Notes under the pieces: model-generated | Database searches by the model: none | What the model was told of the DNA's origin: nothing | What the model saw: the letters and a program-made list of their open reading frames with translations, nothing else | Assembly: GCA_002410065.1 (NCBI GenBank) | Contig: DHQB01000015.1 | Span: 88,324-152,323, forward strand | DNA from: Bacteroidales bacterium UBA5349 | GTDB taxonomy: Bacteria; Bacteroidota; Bacteroidia; Bacteroidales; Tenuifilaceae | Reading direction: 5' to 3' | DNA: 64,000 bases | Made by a program: the position numbers and the translations under genes | Part shown: positions 8,127 to 15,451 of the stretch, piece after piece | Numbering within the stretch: the first letter of the stretch is position 1 | How the letters are laid out: the number at the start of each line of letters is the position of its first letter

Positions 8127-9428
8127 GTGAGAAAAAGGGTTCTAATAATCACGTACTATTGGCCTCCAGCCGGGGGGAGTGGAGTTCAGCGTTGGCTAAA
8201 GTTCACTAAGTACCTGCGCACCTTCGGGTGGGAGCCTGTTATTTATACTGCTGCCAATCCTGAGGCACCTGCAATGGATCACGAACTACTTAATGAGATA
8301 CCCGAAGGGATAGAGGTTTTAAAGAAATCGGTATGGGAGCCCTATAATCTTTTTAGGGCAATTTCGGGTCGTAAAGGGCAGAAATTTGGGGCGGGGCTTG
8401 CCTCAAACAAAAAGTCAAGCAAAGGCATAATGCATAGCTTCGCCCTATGGGTTAGAGGTAATCTTTTTATTCCAGATGCTCGCATGTTTTGGATACGACC
8501 CTCGGTGAAGTATCTCTCTAAATATCTATCAAACAATTCTGTTGATGCAATTGTATCATCTGGTCCGCCCCATACCACACACCTAATTGCAAAGCGGATT
8601 AGTAAACGGTTTTCCATTCCTTGGTTAGCCGATTTTAGGGATCCATGGACTAATATTGATTTTTTTGATGATTTAAAACCAACCCTTTTATCAAAAAAAA
8701 TCCACAGAAGATTAGAGAGAAATGTTTTAACCCATGCCCAAAGGGTAGTAACTGTAACAAAGGGTTGGGCTAACGACCTCTCATTAATTGGCAAAACCGA
8801 GGTTTTAGTTGTTGAAAATGGCTATGATCCTGAAGATTTTGAAACAGGTGAGGTAACTTTAGATAAGGGATTTATACTAACCCATATTGGAACGCTATCG
8901 CCCAACCGAAACTGTAATTTACTATGGCAAGTGCTTGGCGACAAGGTAAAAAACGATGCAGAGTTTGCTAAACATTTTAAGCTACGGTTTGTTGGTAGTG
9001 TTGATGCCTCTGCACACAACGCAATTGTTCACAATGGACTTTTGCCTTACACTGATTTTATGGGATACATGCCCCACAATCAGGCAATTGATTTACAGTT
9101 AAGGTCAAGCGTTCTTTTGTTGTTAGTGAATAATAGCCCCAATGCAATGGGTATTCAAACGGGGAAGGTTTTTGAGTACATGGCTGCAAAACGGCCAATA
9201 TTTGCAGTAGGTCCTTTAGGTGGTAATACCCATGATTTGATTAGTGAAACTAAAGCTGGTATTTTTGCCGACTTTACAGACCTTAATCAAATAAAGCAAG
9301 GAGTAGAAAGTTTATGGGACTGGTACGGTAATGATTTCAAGGGATTTAGCCCTAAAGGATTTGAGAGTTATTCCAGAAAGACATTAGCACACCGTATTGT
9401 AGCCATACTAGATGATTTAGTTAAATAA
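8127..9428 (+). CDS. GT4-like glycosyltransferase
   Basis: The protein begins RKRVLIITYYWPPAGGSGVQ after the start residue, the usual N terminus of Bacteroidota GT-B glycosyltransferases, which transfer sugars from nucleotide donors in cell-surface polysaccharide synthesis. The first Rossmann-like half runs to about residue 200 (LADFRDPWTNIDFF near the middle). The second half contains TLSPNRNCNLLW and the donor-binding region with TGKVFEYMAAKRPIFAVG. I use the GTG at 8127 (433 residues) because homologous N termini begin there and a possible -7 box overlaps the upstream TTG at 8082. No other polysaccharide genes sit beside it, so its acceptor cannot be inferred. Confidence 0.8.
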   Translation: MRKRVLIITYYWPPAGGSGVQRWLKFTKYLRTFGWEPVIYTAANPEAPAMDHELLNEIPEGIEVLKKSVWEPYNLFRAISGRKGQKFGAGLASNKKSSKGIMHSFALWVRGNLFIPDARMFWIRPSVKYLSKYLSNNSVDAIVSSGPPHTTHLIAKRISKRFSIPWLADFRDPWTNIDFFDDLKPTLLSKKIHRRLERNVLTHAQRVVTVTKGWANDLSLIGKTEVLVVENGYDPEDFETGEVTLDKGFILTHIGTLSPNRNCNLLWQVLGDKVKNDAEFAKHFKLRFVGSVDASAHNAIVHNGLLPYTDFMGYMPHNQAIDLQLRSSVLLLLVNNSPNAMGIQTGKVFEYMAAKRPIFAVGPLGGNTHDLISETKAGIFADFTDLNQIKQGVESLWDWYGNDFKGFSPKGFESYSRKTLAHRIVAILDDLVK

Positions 9429-9467
9429 TCCCAGATTAATTTTATCTCCCCCTTCTATTTTACCGCT

Positions 9468-9489
9468 ATGCTGAGCGAAGTCAAAGCAT
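9468..9489. repeat. Imperfect hairpin containing GAGCGAAGTC
   Basis: ATGCT (9468-9472) and AGCAT (9485-9489) flank GAGCGAAGTCAA. Short elements with a TGAGCGAAGTC-like core recur between genes in many Bacteroidota genomes, from general knowledge. Only one copy was noticed in this window. Confidence 0.3.
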
Positions 9490-9594
9490 TAGATGCAAGG
9501 ATTAAATTCTTCGTATCCGTTTGTTTGAACGCTAGGCTAAGACTATTCGAAACCGATATTGTTAAATAAATAATACAACTTTTAAACCGAAATT

Positions 9595-10170
9595 ATGATT
9601 AAACGCTATCCGAATGAGGAGTGGAAAGAGTTAGATTTTAAGAGCCAGAGAGAACTAAGTTATGCAGTTTCAAGCAGCGGAAGGGTAGTTAGTTATTCTG
9701 TTGATATTGAGAACGGAAACCTACTTAAGTGCGGTAAAACTAAGGGGTATAAAGTACTTAAAAGGACTTATAGGGAGGATGGTAAAAACAAGGTAGAAAC
9801 ATTCTATGTTCACAAGCTGATTGCTGAAAGTTTTGTTCCAAAGCACAATCCTTCTCAAACTTATGTTATTCATTTAAACTATATTAAAGACGATAATAGG
9901 GTATCAAACATAAGGTGGGCAAGCAAGGAGGAACTTAATGAGCATCAGAATTCTAATCCGAGTGTAATTAGCGATCGCAAGCGCTTACATGAGCATAACA
10001 GATTGCATCACTACAAACTTAGCGAAGCTGAGGTAAAGGTGATTAAACGAAAACTTTTAGATCCCAACCGGAAAACTCGCATTAAGATGATTGCCCGAAA
10101 CTTTGGGGTAAGCGAAATGCAACTTTACAGAATTAAACGTGGAGAAAACTGGGCACATGTAAAACCCTAG
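9595..10170 (+). CDS. NUMOD4/HNH endonuclease-like protein with C-terminal HTH
   Basis: Residues 8-45 (EEWKELDF, YAVSSSGRVVSY) fit the NUMOD4 DNA-binding motif. Residues about 75-120 (VHKLIAESFVP, VIHLNYIKDDNRVSNIRW) fit the HNH_3 nuclease fold. The last 50 residues (LSEAEVKVIKRKLL, MIARNFGVSEMQLYRIKRG) look like a helix-turn-helix. This is the layout of free-standing homing-type HNH nucleases of phages and bacteria. The usual asparagine before the HNH histidine is isoleucine here, so activity is uncertain. No intron, intein or phage genes flank it. It could be a mobile nuclease or a domesticated DNA-binding protein. Confidence 0.75.
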   Translation: MIKRYPNEEWKELDFKSQRELSYAVSSSGRVVSYSVDIENGNLLKCGKTKGYKVLKRTYREDGKNKVETFYVHKLIAESFVPKHNPSQTYVIHLNYIKDDNRVSNIRWASKEELNEHQNSNPSVISDRKRLHEHNRLHHYKLSEAEVKVIKRKLLDPNRKTRIKMIARNFGVSEMQLYRIKRGENWAHVKP

Positions 10171-10182
10171 TAAGGTTTTATT

Positions 10183-10216
10183 AAAAAAGGGATGTTAAAA
10201 AAACATCCCCTTTTTT
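10183..10216. terminator. Bidirectional terminator between HNH gene and kbl
   Basis: AAAAAAGGGATGTT pairs with AACATCCC and a following T-run (10202-10216). A-tract and T-tract on either side let it serve both convergent genes. Confidence 0.85.
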
Positions 10217-10241
10217 GATTGCTTGTGCTATCTGTTTTCGA

Positions 10242-11429
10242 TTAGATTACACCCAATTTTTTGCCCACTTTCGTAAAGGCCTCAATGCACTTGTCCAAAT
10301 TTTCTTTGCTGTGCGCAGCCGATACTTGTACCCTAATACGGGCTTGATCCTTTGGTACAACAGGGAAATAGAAACCAATTACGTAGATGCCCTCATTCAG
10401 CAATTCTGCTGCCATATCTTGTGATAGTTTTGCATCGTAAAGCATTACAGCCACAATTGCACTTTGGGTTGGTTTTATATCAAAACCTGCCTTTTGCATT
10501 GCCTTGGTAAAATACTGGGTATTGCTCATTAGCTTGTCGTGAAGCTCATCACTGCTCTCAAGCATTGTAAACGCTTCAATTCCTGCTCCCACAATGGCTG
10601 GTGGCACTGAGTTAGAGAAAAGATAGGGTCTTGATCGTTGGCGTAGCATATCGATAATCTCTTTCTTGCCCGTAGTAAAACCACCGCATCCACCACCAAA
10701 GGCTTTGCCTAGGGTTCCTGTAATTATTTCGGCTTTTCCACGAATATTGAAAAGTTCAGTAACTCCTCTTCCTGTCGCACCAACAACTCCAGCCGAGTGG
10801 CTTTCATCTATCATGACAAGAGCGTCATACTTTTCGGCAAGTTTAATAATCTTATCCATTGGAGCAACGTTGCCATCCATTGAAAAAACGCCATCGGTAA
10901 CTATAAGTCTAAAGCGCTGAGCTTGAGCAATCTTTAACTTCTCTTCAAGATCTTCCATATCGGCATTGTTGTAGCGGTAGCGTTGTGCTTTACAAAGCCT
11001 AATCCCATCAATAATCGATGCATGGTTTAGTGCATCCGAGATGATTGCGTCCTCTTCGCCTAAAATGGGCTCAAAAACGCCTCCGTTTGCATCAAATGCA
11101 GCAATGTAGAGTATGGTGTCTTCAGTACCAAAATACTCTGATATTTTTTGCTCGAGCATTTTGTGAATATCTTGTGTTCCGCAGATAAAACGAACAGACG
11201 ACATTCCAAAGCCGTGGGTATCCATAGTGTCTTTGGATGCCTTAACTAGGCGAGGATGGTTGGACAGCCCAAGGTAGTTGTTTGCACAAAAGTTGAGCAC
11301 TTCTTGCCCTGTGCTAACTCTGATTTTAGCTTTTTGAGCCGAGGTGATAATTCTTTCTTTCTTAAAAAGGCCAGCTTCCTCAATAGACTGAAGTTCTTTG
11401 GTTAAGAATTCCTTAAGTTTTGCGTACAT
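10242..11429 (-). CDS. kbl: Glycine C-acetyltransferase (2-amino-3-ketobutyrate CoA ligase)
   Basis: This PLP enzyme of the alpha-oxoamine synthase family interconverts 2-amino-3-oxobutyrate plus CoA with glycine plus acetyl-CoA, the second step of threonine catabolism through threonine dehydrogenase. Seen are NFCANNYLGLSNHP near residue 45, SVRFICGTQDIHK, the PLP-contact DESHSAGVVGATGRG, and TGTLGKAFGGGCGG, whose lysine forms the Schiff base. The length, 395 residues, matches E. coli Kbl. Threonine dehydrogenase is not in the window. An -7 box lies 42 bases upstream of the ATG and the gene is closed by a shared terminator, so it is probably monocistronic. Confidence 0.95.
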   Translation of the reverse strand: MYAKLKEFLTKELQSIEEAGLFKKERIITSAQKAKIRVSTGQEVLNFCANNYLGLSNHPRLVKASKDTMDTHGFGMSSVRFICGTQDIHKMLEQKISEYFGTEDTILYIAAFDANGGVFEPILGEEDAIISDALNHASIIDGIRLCKAQRYRYNNADMEDLEEKLKIAQAQRFRLIVTDGVFSMDGNVAPMDKIIKLAEKYDALVMIDESHSAGVVGATGRGVTELFNIRGKAEIITGTLGKAFGGGCGGFTTGKKEIIDMLRQRSRPYLFSNSVPPAIVGAGIEAFTMLESSDELHDKLMSNTQYFTKAMQKAGFDIKPTQSAIVAVMLYDAKLSQDMAAELLNEGIYVIGFYFPVVPKDQARIRVQVSAAHSKENLDKCIEAFTKVGKKLGVI

Positions 11430-11470
11430 ATGCTATGTTGTTTTTGATTTTTGATATACTAAAGGTCAAA

Positions 11471-11478
11471 CAAATGTA
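11471..11478 (-). promoter_or_regulatory. -7 box TACATTTG of kbl
   Basis: CAAATGTA on the plus strand reads TACATTTG on the minus strand and lies 42 bases before the kbl ATG. The base triplet at -33 reads TCG rather than TTG. Confidence 0.4.
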
Positions 11479-11586
11479 CTCCATTTTTTTCACCTCCCGA
11501 AAAATTATGTTTCATAAATTGCTGTTTTGCAGCAAAGTGCCCTAGTCGTTTGAGAATGCAGCAATTGATGTGCATTAATAGTAGCG

Positions 11587-11642
11587 TTCGCAATTTAACC
11601 TATTAAGGGTCAGTTTTAAGTAGAGTCAAAAAAAATTGCGAA
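11587..11642. repeat. 10-bp inverted repeat upstream of hypothetical gene
   Basis: TTCGCAATTT (11587-11596) and AAATTGCGAA (11633-11642) are perfect inverted copies 36 bases apart, directly before the probable promoter at 11648. They may be paired operator half-sites or a cruciform. Confidence 0.5.
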
Positions 11643-11647
11643 TACAC

Positions 11648-11677
11648 TTGCTCAATTCTATTAAATTAGTATATTCG
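11648..11677 (+). promoter_or_regulatory. Probable promoter of hypothetical gene
   Basis: TTG (11648-11650), 19 bases, then TATATTCG (11670-11677), one mismatch from TAnnTTTG. Confidence 0.4.
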
Positions 11678-11727
11678 TACCTTGTGAACATGTTATTAAC
11701 ATCAACCTCCGTTAATCACTTTTGCGT

Positions 11728-12456
11728 ATGCCATACCGCCGACTTCCCAACACCGATAGCGCTCGATTAAGAGCCTTAAAAGCTGCAGTAAAAAAGGGAA
11801 AGGATTTGCCCCCTTTTAAATTAGCATATTCTCAAAGTTCTTTTTCTAAGGCTCAGCTGTTTATAAACAACTTTGAGAAAGCAATTACAAACTATAAGGC
11901 TGCCTATAGCAAGCAGATTGAGAAGAATAAGGATTACCAGGCAGCAGCTAAAAAGGCAAGACTTTACCTTTCACATTTTATTCAGGTACTTAATTTAGCC
12001 ATTACAAGGGGTGAACTCCCCGAAAAGGTGCGCTCAACTTTTGGAATGGATGTGGATGAAAGAAAGTTGCCAAATCTTACTGCTGATAAAGATTTAGAGG
12101 AATGGGGTAAGACGATTATTCAAGGCGAAGCCCAGCGGGTAAGCATGGGGCAACCCCCAATTACAAACCCCACCATTGCTGTTGTAAAGGTTAGATATGA
12201 GAATTTTATCGATGCTTCTAATCATCAACGAATATTGCAGCAAAACACACAGCGATGCCAGATGGAACTTGAGGATCTAAGAGCAAAGGCCGATGAGATT
12301 ATCCTTAATGTATGGAATGAGGTCGAGGAGACCCTAAAAGATCTTCCCGACCATGAGCGGCGTGAACGTGCTCAAGAGTATGGACTTGTGTATGTGTATC
12401 GCAAAAATGAGATTAGAGAACTTCAACTGTTTGAGCGGGTTGAACTCGATCTTTAA
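11728..12456 (+). CDS. Conserved hypothetical, charged helical protein (242 aa)
   Basis: I do not recognise this family. The ATG at 11728 is used rather than an in-frame TTG two codons earlier. The protein is soluble, with no signal peptide or membrane segment. It is rich in Lys, Glu, Ala and Gln and predicted mostly helical: residues 40-90 form a long charged region (AQLFINNFEKAITNYKAAYS), a proline-rich stretch (GQPPITNP) lies near residue 145, and a second helical part ends in LKDLPDHERRERAQEYG. The last residues are YVYRKNEIRELQLFERVELD. The gene stands alone behind its own probable promoter and an inverted repeat. Its last 44 bases overlap the end of the convergent CPBP protease gene. 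Confidence 0.75.
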   Translation: MPYRRLPNTDSARLRALKAAVKKGKDLPPFKLAYSQSSFSKAQLFINNFEKAITNYKAAYSKQIEKNKDYQAAAKKARLYLSHFIQVLNLAITRGELPEKVRSTFGMDVDERKLPNLTADKDLEEWGKTIIQGEAQRVSMGQPPITNPTIAVVKVRYENFIDASNHQRILQQNTQRCQMELEDLRAKADEIILNVWNEVEETLKDLPDHERRERAQEYGLVYVYRKNEIRELQLFERVELDL

Positions 12457-13336
12457 CTCTGTCATTCCAAAGAGTCCACAAAAGAAAGCCAGAAAATATT
12501 AGGCTTGTTACCCCCAAGTACCAACTCTGTGATGGCTCTCCAATATTTTCTATATCCATAGGGGCAATGCCTGTTCCGATTAGATAGTAAAGGAAAACTG
12601 CCAATCCATTGTTCACAAAGTGAACTAGCATTGTGACCTTAATTGAGCCTGTCCAAAGGTAAAGGTAGCCAAATACCACACCCAGCATAAACCTTGGAAT
12701 AAATCCCAAAAACTGCATGTGAATTGCGCTAAAAATTAGCGAGGTAATAATAATACCCCAAGCGTTATTGTTGGTTAGTTTGATGAAATATTTTTGGAGA
12801 ATCGACCTGAAAAAAAGCTCTTCACCGATTGCAGGTAGAACGGCCACCATAAAAAGGTTGAGGGTAAAAATGCTGAATTTATCCGTAATCAATAGTCTCT
12901 TTATCAATTCCTCGGCCGATTTTTCCATTTGAATCATCCAATCAGGTACGGGAATATCGGCATTTAGCGATGCAATGAGGTTTATTCCAGGAATCAGTAT
13001 AACCATCATCGCTATGGCTAAAAGCATCTGCTTGGTACTTGCTTGTTTAAAGCCAAGAAATGACAATGGTTTTTTAGAGGCTAAAAGGGCGATGAGTACT
13101 GCTGGGAAAATAAACATCCCTGCGGTTTGGAACATCTGCATAATGCGTATGGAGATTAGTCCATCGGGAGTGGTAGCGGTAGGTGATAGGATTTGAGTTA
13201 GATCCCAGTTTCCAGTTACTATTGCGGTAGTAATTACCCCCAAAAAAAGGAACAGAAGAAATCCTAGAGTAAGAAAAACAAGTGAAAAGAAAATTCCCTT
13301 TCTGGGTGAGATATTGAATCGAATACTATTTTCCAT
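12413..13336 (-). CDS. CPBP-family intramembrane metalloprotease
   Basis: This is a polytopic membrane protein of the CAAX/Abi (CPBP) family. The family glutamate motif EExxxR is present as GEELFFRS, followed by SAIHMQF and HFVNN, which supply the remaining metal ligands. About eight hydrophobic segments are visible, starting with FFSLVFLTLGFLLFLFLGV. The ATG at 13336 (307 residues) is chosen: the TTG at 13381 that opens the longest frame is itself the -33 element of a good promoter. In bacteria such proteins are linked to prenyl-protein-like processing, bacteriocin immunity or unknown roles; nothing nearby specifies the substrate. Its 3' end overlaps the preceding convergent gene by 44 bases. 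Confidence 0.85.
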   Translation of the reverse strand: MENSIRFNISPRKGIFFSLVFLTLGFLLFLFLGVITTAIVTGNWDLTQILSPTATTPDGLISIRIMQMFQTAGMFIFPAVLIALLASKKPLSFLGFKQASTKQMLLAIAMMVILIPGINLIASLNADIPVPDWMIQMEKSAEELIKRLLITDKFSIFTLNLFMVAVLPAIGEELFFRSILQKYFIKLTNNNAWGIIITSLIFSAIHMQFLGFIPRFMLGVVFGYLYLWTGSIKVTMLVHFVNNGLAVFLYYLIGTGIAPMDIENIGEPSQSWYLGVTSLIFSGFLLWTLWNDRVKDRVQPAQTVEVL

Positions 13337-13350
13337 TTGGTATTTTTTGC

Positions 13351-13381
13351 CAAATGTAGCTAAGGTTTTTTCTTGAAACAA
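13351..13381 (-). promoter_or_regulatory. Promoter of CPBP protease gene
   Basis: On the minus strand TTG (13381-13379), 20 bases, then TACATTTG (13358-13351). The predicted start of transcription is about 8 bases before the ATG at 13336. Confidence 0.5.
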
Positions 13382-13398
13382 TTCATATCTAACACAAA

Positions 13399-13430
13399 TT
13401 GTGTTTTATTCAGAAGTCTGTATATTTTTG
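13399..13430 (+). promoter_or_regulatory. Promoter of dusB-like gene
   Basis: TTG (13399-13401), 21 bases, then TATTTTTG (13423-13430). It is divergent from the CPBP promoter, with 17 bases between the two -33 elements. Confidence 0.5.
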
Positions 13431-13453
13431 TAATCAAATTTTTAGGAGAAATA

Positions 13454-14470
13454 GTGAGGATAGGTTCAATAGATTTAGGCGAAAAACCTTTGCTTTTAGC
13501 CCCAATGGAGGATGTTACCGATCCTTCGTTTCGATACCTGTGCAAGCAGTTTGGAGCAGATATGATGTACACGGAGTTTGTAAATTCCGATGGGCTTATT
13601 CGCGATGCTTCAAGTTGTCAGGTTAAGCTCAATATTTATGAGCATGAGCGTCCTATTGGTATTCAGCTGTATGGCCATATTATTGAGAGCATGGTTGAGG
13701 CATGTAAAATTGCAACCCAAGCCAACCCCGATTTAATTGATATCAACTTTGGTTGCCCTGTAAAAAAGATTGCCAATAGAGGGGCAGGATCGGGAATGAT
13801 GAAGGATATCCCCAAAATGGTGGAGATGACAAGGCAAATTGTGAATGCTACTCATATCCCTGTAACAGTAAAAACGCGCTTGGGTTGGGATAATGAATCG
13901 AAGTATATTGTTTCTATTGCAGAACAGTTGCAAGATGTGGGTATTAAAGCGCTTACCATCCACGGACGAACACGGGCACAATTATACAAAGGTCAAGCAG
14001 ACTGGAGCCTTATAGGCGATGTGAAATCAAATCCGCGAATGCATATTCCCATTATTGGGAATGGCGATATTGATAGCCCCGAGAAAGCAGTCGAAATGTT
14101 CAATAAGTATGGAGTAGATGCCATAATGATAGGTCGTGCAACCTATGGTAGGCCATGGATTTTTAAGGAGATAAAGCACTACATGCAGAACGGCGAACGA
14201 ATGAACCCTTTTACAGTAGAGGAGAAGGTTGCCATTGCAAAGGAACATCTTTTAAAATCAATGGAGTTTAAAGGCGATAGAAGAGGAATATTGGAAATGC
14301 GAAGGCATCTTACCTGTTATTTTAAAGGCTTACCGAATTTTAAGGAATTGAGATTAAGACTTGTAACCTCTGATTGCCCTGATGAACTCAATGACATACT
14401 TAATATAGTTGCAGAACGATATGCAGGTGTTGTACCCGACGAGAGCATTAACCCATCGCCTTGGGCATAG
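13454..14470 (+). CDS. dusB: tRNA-dihydrouridine synthase, DusB type
   Basis: This FMN- and NADPH-dependent enzyme reduces specific uridines in tRNA to dihydrouridine. The FMN-binding barrel starts with LLLAPMEDVTDPSFR and continues with MYTEFVNSDGL. The catalytic cysteine is in DINFGCPVKKI. VTVKTRLGWD, LTIHGRTRAQLYKG and IPIIGNGDI are further family motifs. A GTG start at 13454 gives 338 residues, the usual DusB length. It is supported by AGGAG five bases upstream and by a promoter at 13399-13430 that would exclude the TTG at 13373. An EamA transporter gene follows after 30 bases and may be cotranscribed. Confidence 0.9.
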   Translation: MRIGSIDLGEKPLLLAPMEDVTDPSFRYLCKQFGADMMYTEFVNSDGLIRDASSCQVKLNIYEHERPIGIQLYGHIIESMVEACKIATQANPDLIDINFGCPVKKIANRGAGSGMMKDIPKMVEMTRQIVNATHIPVTVKTRLGWDNESKYIVSIAEQLQDVGIKALTIHGRTRAQLYKGQADWSLIGDVKSNPRMHIPIIGNGDIDSPEKAVEMFNKYGVDAIMIGRATYGRPWIFKEIKHYMQNGERMNPFTVEEKVAIAKEHLLKSMEFKGDRRGILEMRRHLTCYFKGLPNFKELRLRLVTSDCPDELNDILNIVAERYAGVVPDESINPSPWA

Positions 14471-14500
14471 TTTGTCCTTTACTCATAAATAACGCAGACG

Positions 14501-15412
14501 TTGAAATTAAAACTATTGATAAGGTCAACCTCATTTTTAGCGATTATAGCATGTGTGCTATGGGCAACTGCCTTTGTGGCAATTAAAATAGGTTTACAGT
14601 ATAACATGCCCTTTCAGTTTGCGGGGATCAGATTTTTTATTTCGGGATTGCTTATCATCCCTTTTATCCCAAATTTAAAGGATAAGATGCTTATAGCAAA
14701 GCAGAACTTTCCGAAGATTTTATTGGTAGGCTTTGTGCAAACCTTTTTGCAATACTCTTTTTTCTATAAAGGGATGAATATGGTACCTGGAGCATTAGGT
14801 GCAATGATAATTGGATCTGGTCCTCTGTTTGTTGCTGTTGTTGCGCATTTGCTAATGCCAAACGATAAGTTAACAAGGCGTAAGGTTATTAGCATTGTTC
14901 TGGGCTTAATGGGAATAGTTATTATCAGTTTTGGCAGGAATAAAATGGGTGTGGCTGGGCCATTGGTTAGTATTGGAATTTTAATCTTAATTGGCAACAA
15001 TATACTTGGCGGCTTAGGTAATATTTTAGTAGCATCTGACAAGCGCAGAATACCTCCCTTGGTATTTAGTTCTTTATCAATGATTATTGGAGGTGTTTCT
15101 CTTTTTATACTTGGTTTAGTAACCGAGGGGTATCAGGCAGGTCCTTTTCCAACAGAGTATTACCTATCATTGGGTTGGTTAAGTTTTCTTTCGGCAGCAG
15201 CATTTTCTATATGGTACACACTCCTTAGGCGTCCAGGGGTTAAAGTATCCGATTTAAACATGTGGAAGTTTATTGTTCCTTTACTTGGTGCTGTACTTAG
15301 CTGGATATTGCTTCCAGACGAAAATCCCACTTTTCTAGCCATCGTGGGGATGGTGCTTATCGCATTGTCATTGGTTGCCCTAAATTGGCAAATAAAAAAG
15401 CGTGGTTTGTAG
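14501..15412 (+). CDS. EamA/DMT-family transporter
   Basis: This is an inner-membrane protein of the drug/metabolite transporter superfamily, with two EamA repeats and about ten membrane segments across 303 residues. The first segment is LAIIACVLWATAFVAIKIGL, the family's typical N-terminal helix, and GALGAMIIGSGPLFVAVVAH and the last helix WKFIVPLLGAVLSWILL follow. The only in-frame start after the upstream TAA (14486-14488) that keeps the first helix is TTG at 14501, so a non-ATG start is needed. The substrate cannot be told. The final codons form one arm of a terminator that serves the opposite-strand TPR gene. Confidence 0.8.
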   Translation: MKLKLLIRSTSFLAIIACVLWATAFVAIKIGLQYNMPFQFAGIRFFISGLLIIPFIPNLKDKMLIAKQNFPKILLVGFVQTFLQYSFFYKGMNMVPGALGAMIIGSGPLFVAVVAHLLMPNDKLTRRKVISIVLGLMGIVIISFGRNKMGVAGPLVSIGILILIGNNILGGLGNILVASDKRRIPPLVFSSLSMIIGGVSLFILGLVTEGYQAGPFPTEYYLSLGWLSFLSAAAFSIWYTLLRRPGVKVSDLNMWKFIVPLLGAVLSWILLPDENPTFLAIVGMVLIALSLVALNWQIKKRGL

Positions 15413-15419
15413 CCACGCT
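15393..15419 (-). terminator. Terminator of TPR gene, overlapping the end of the EamA gene
   Basis: AGCGTGG (15399-15405) pairs with CCACGCT (15413-15419). The A-run at 15394-15398 becomes the U-tract on the minus strand. The left arm lies within the EamA coding region and its stop codon is in the loop. Confidence 0.75.
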
Positions 15420-15451
15420 CATACTTATAGATAATTTACAAATTCCGTTTA

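Noticed and set aside
8342..8794. 150-residue antisense frame in the glycosyltransferase gene
   Set aside because: It is embedded in a confident gene and has no recognisable features.
13373..13453. 27-residue N-terminal extension of DusB
   Set aside because: It contains the promoter at 13399-13430, and the ribosome binding site AGGAG points to the GTG at 13454.
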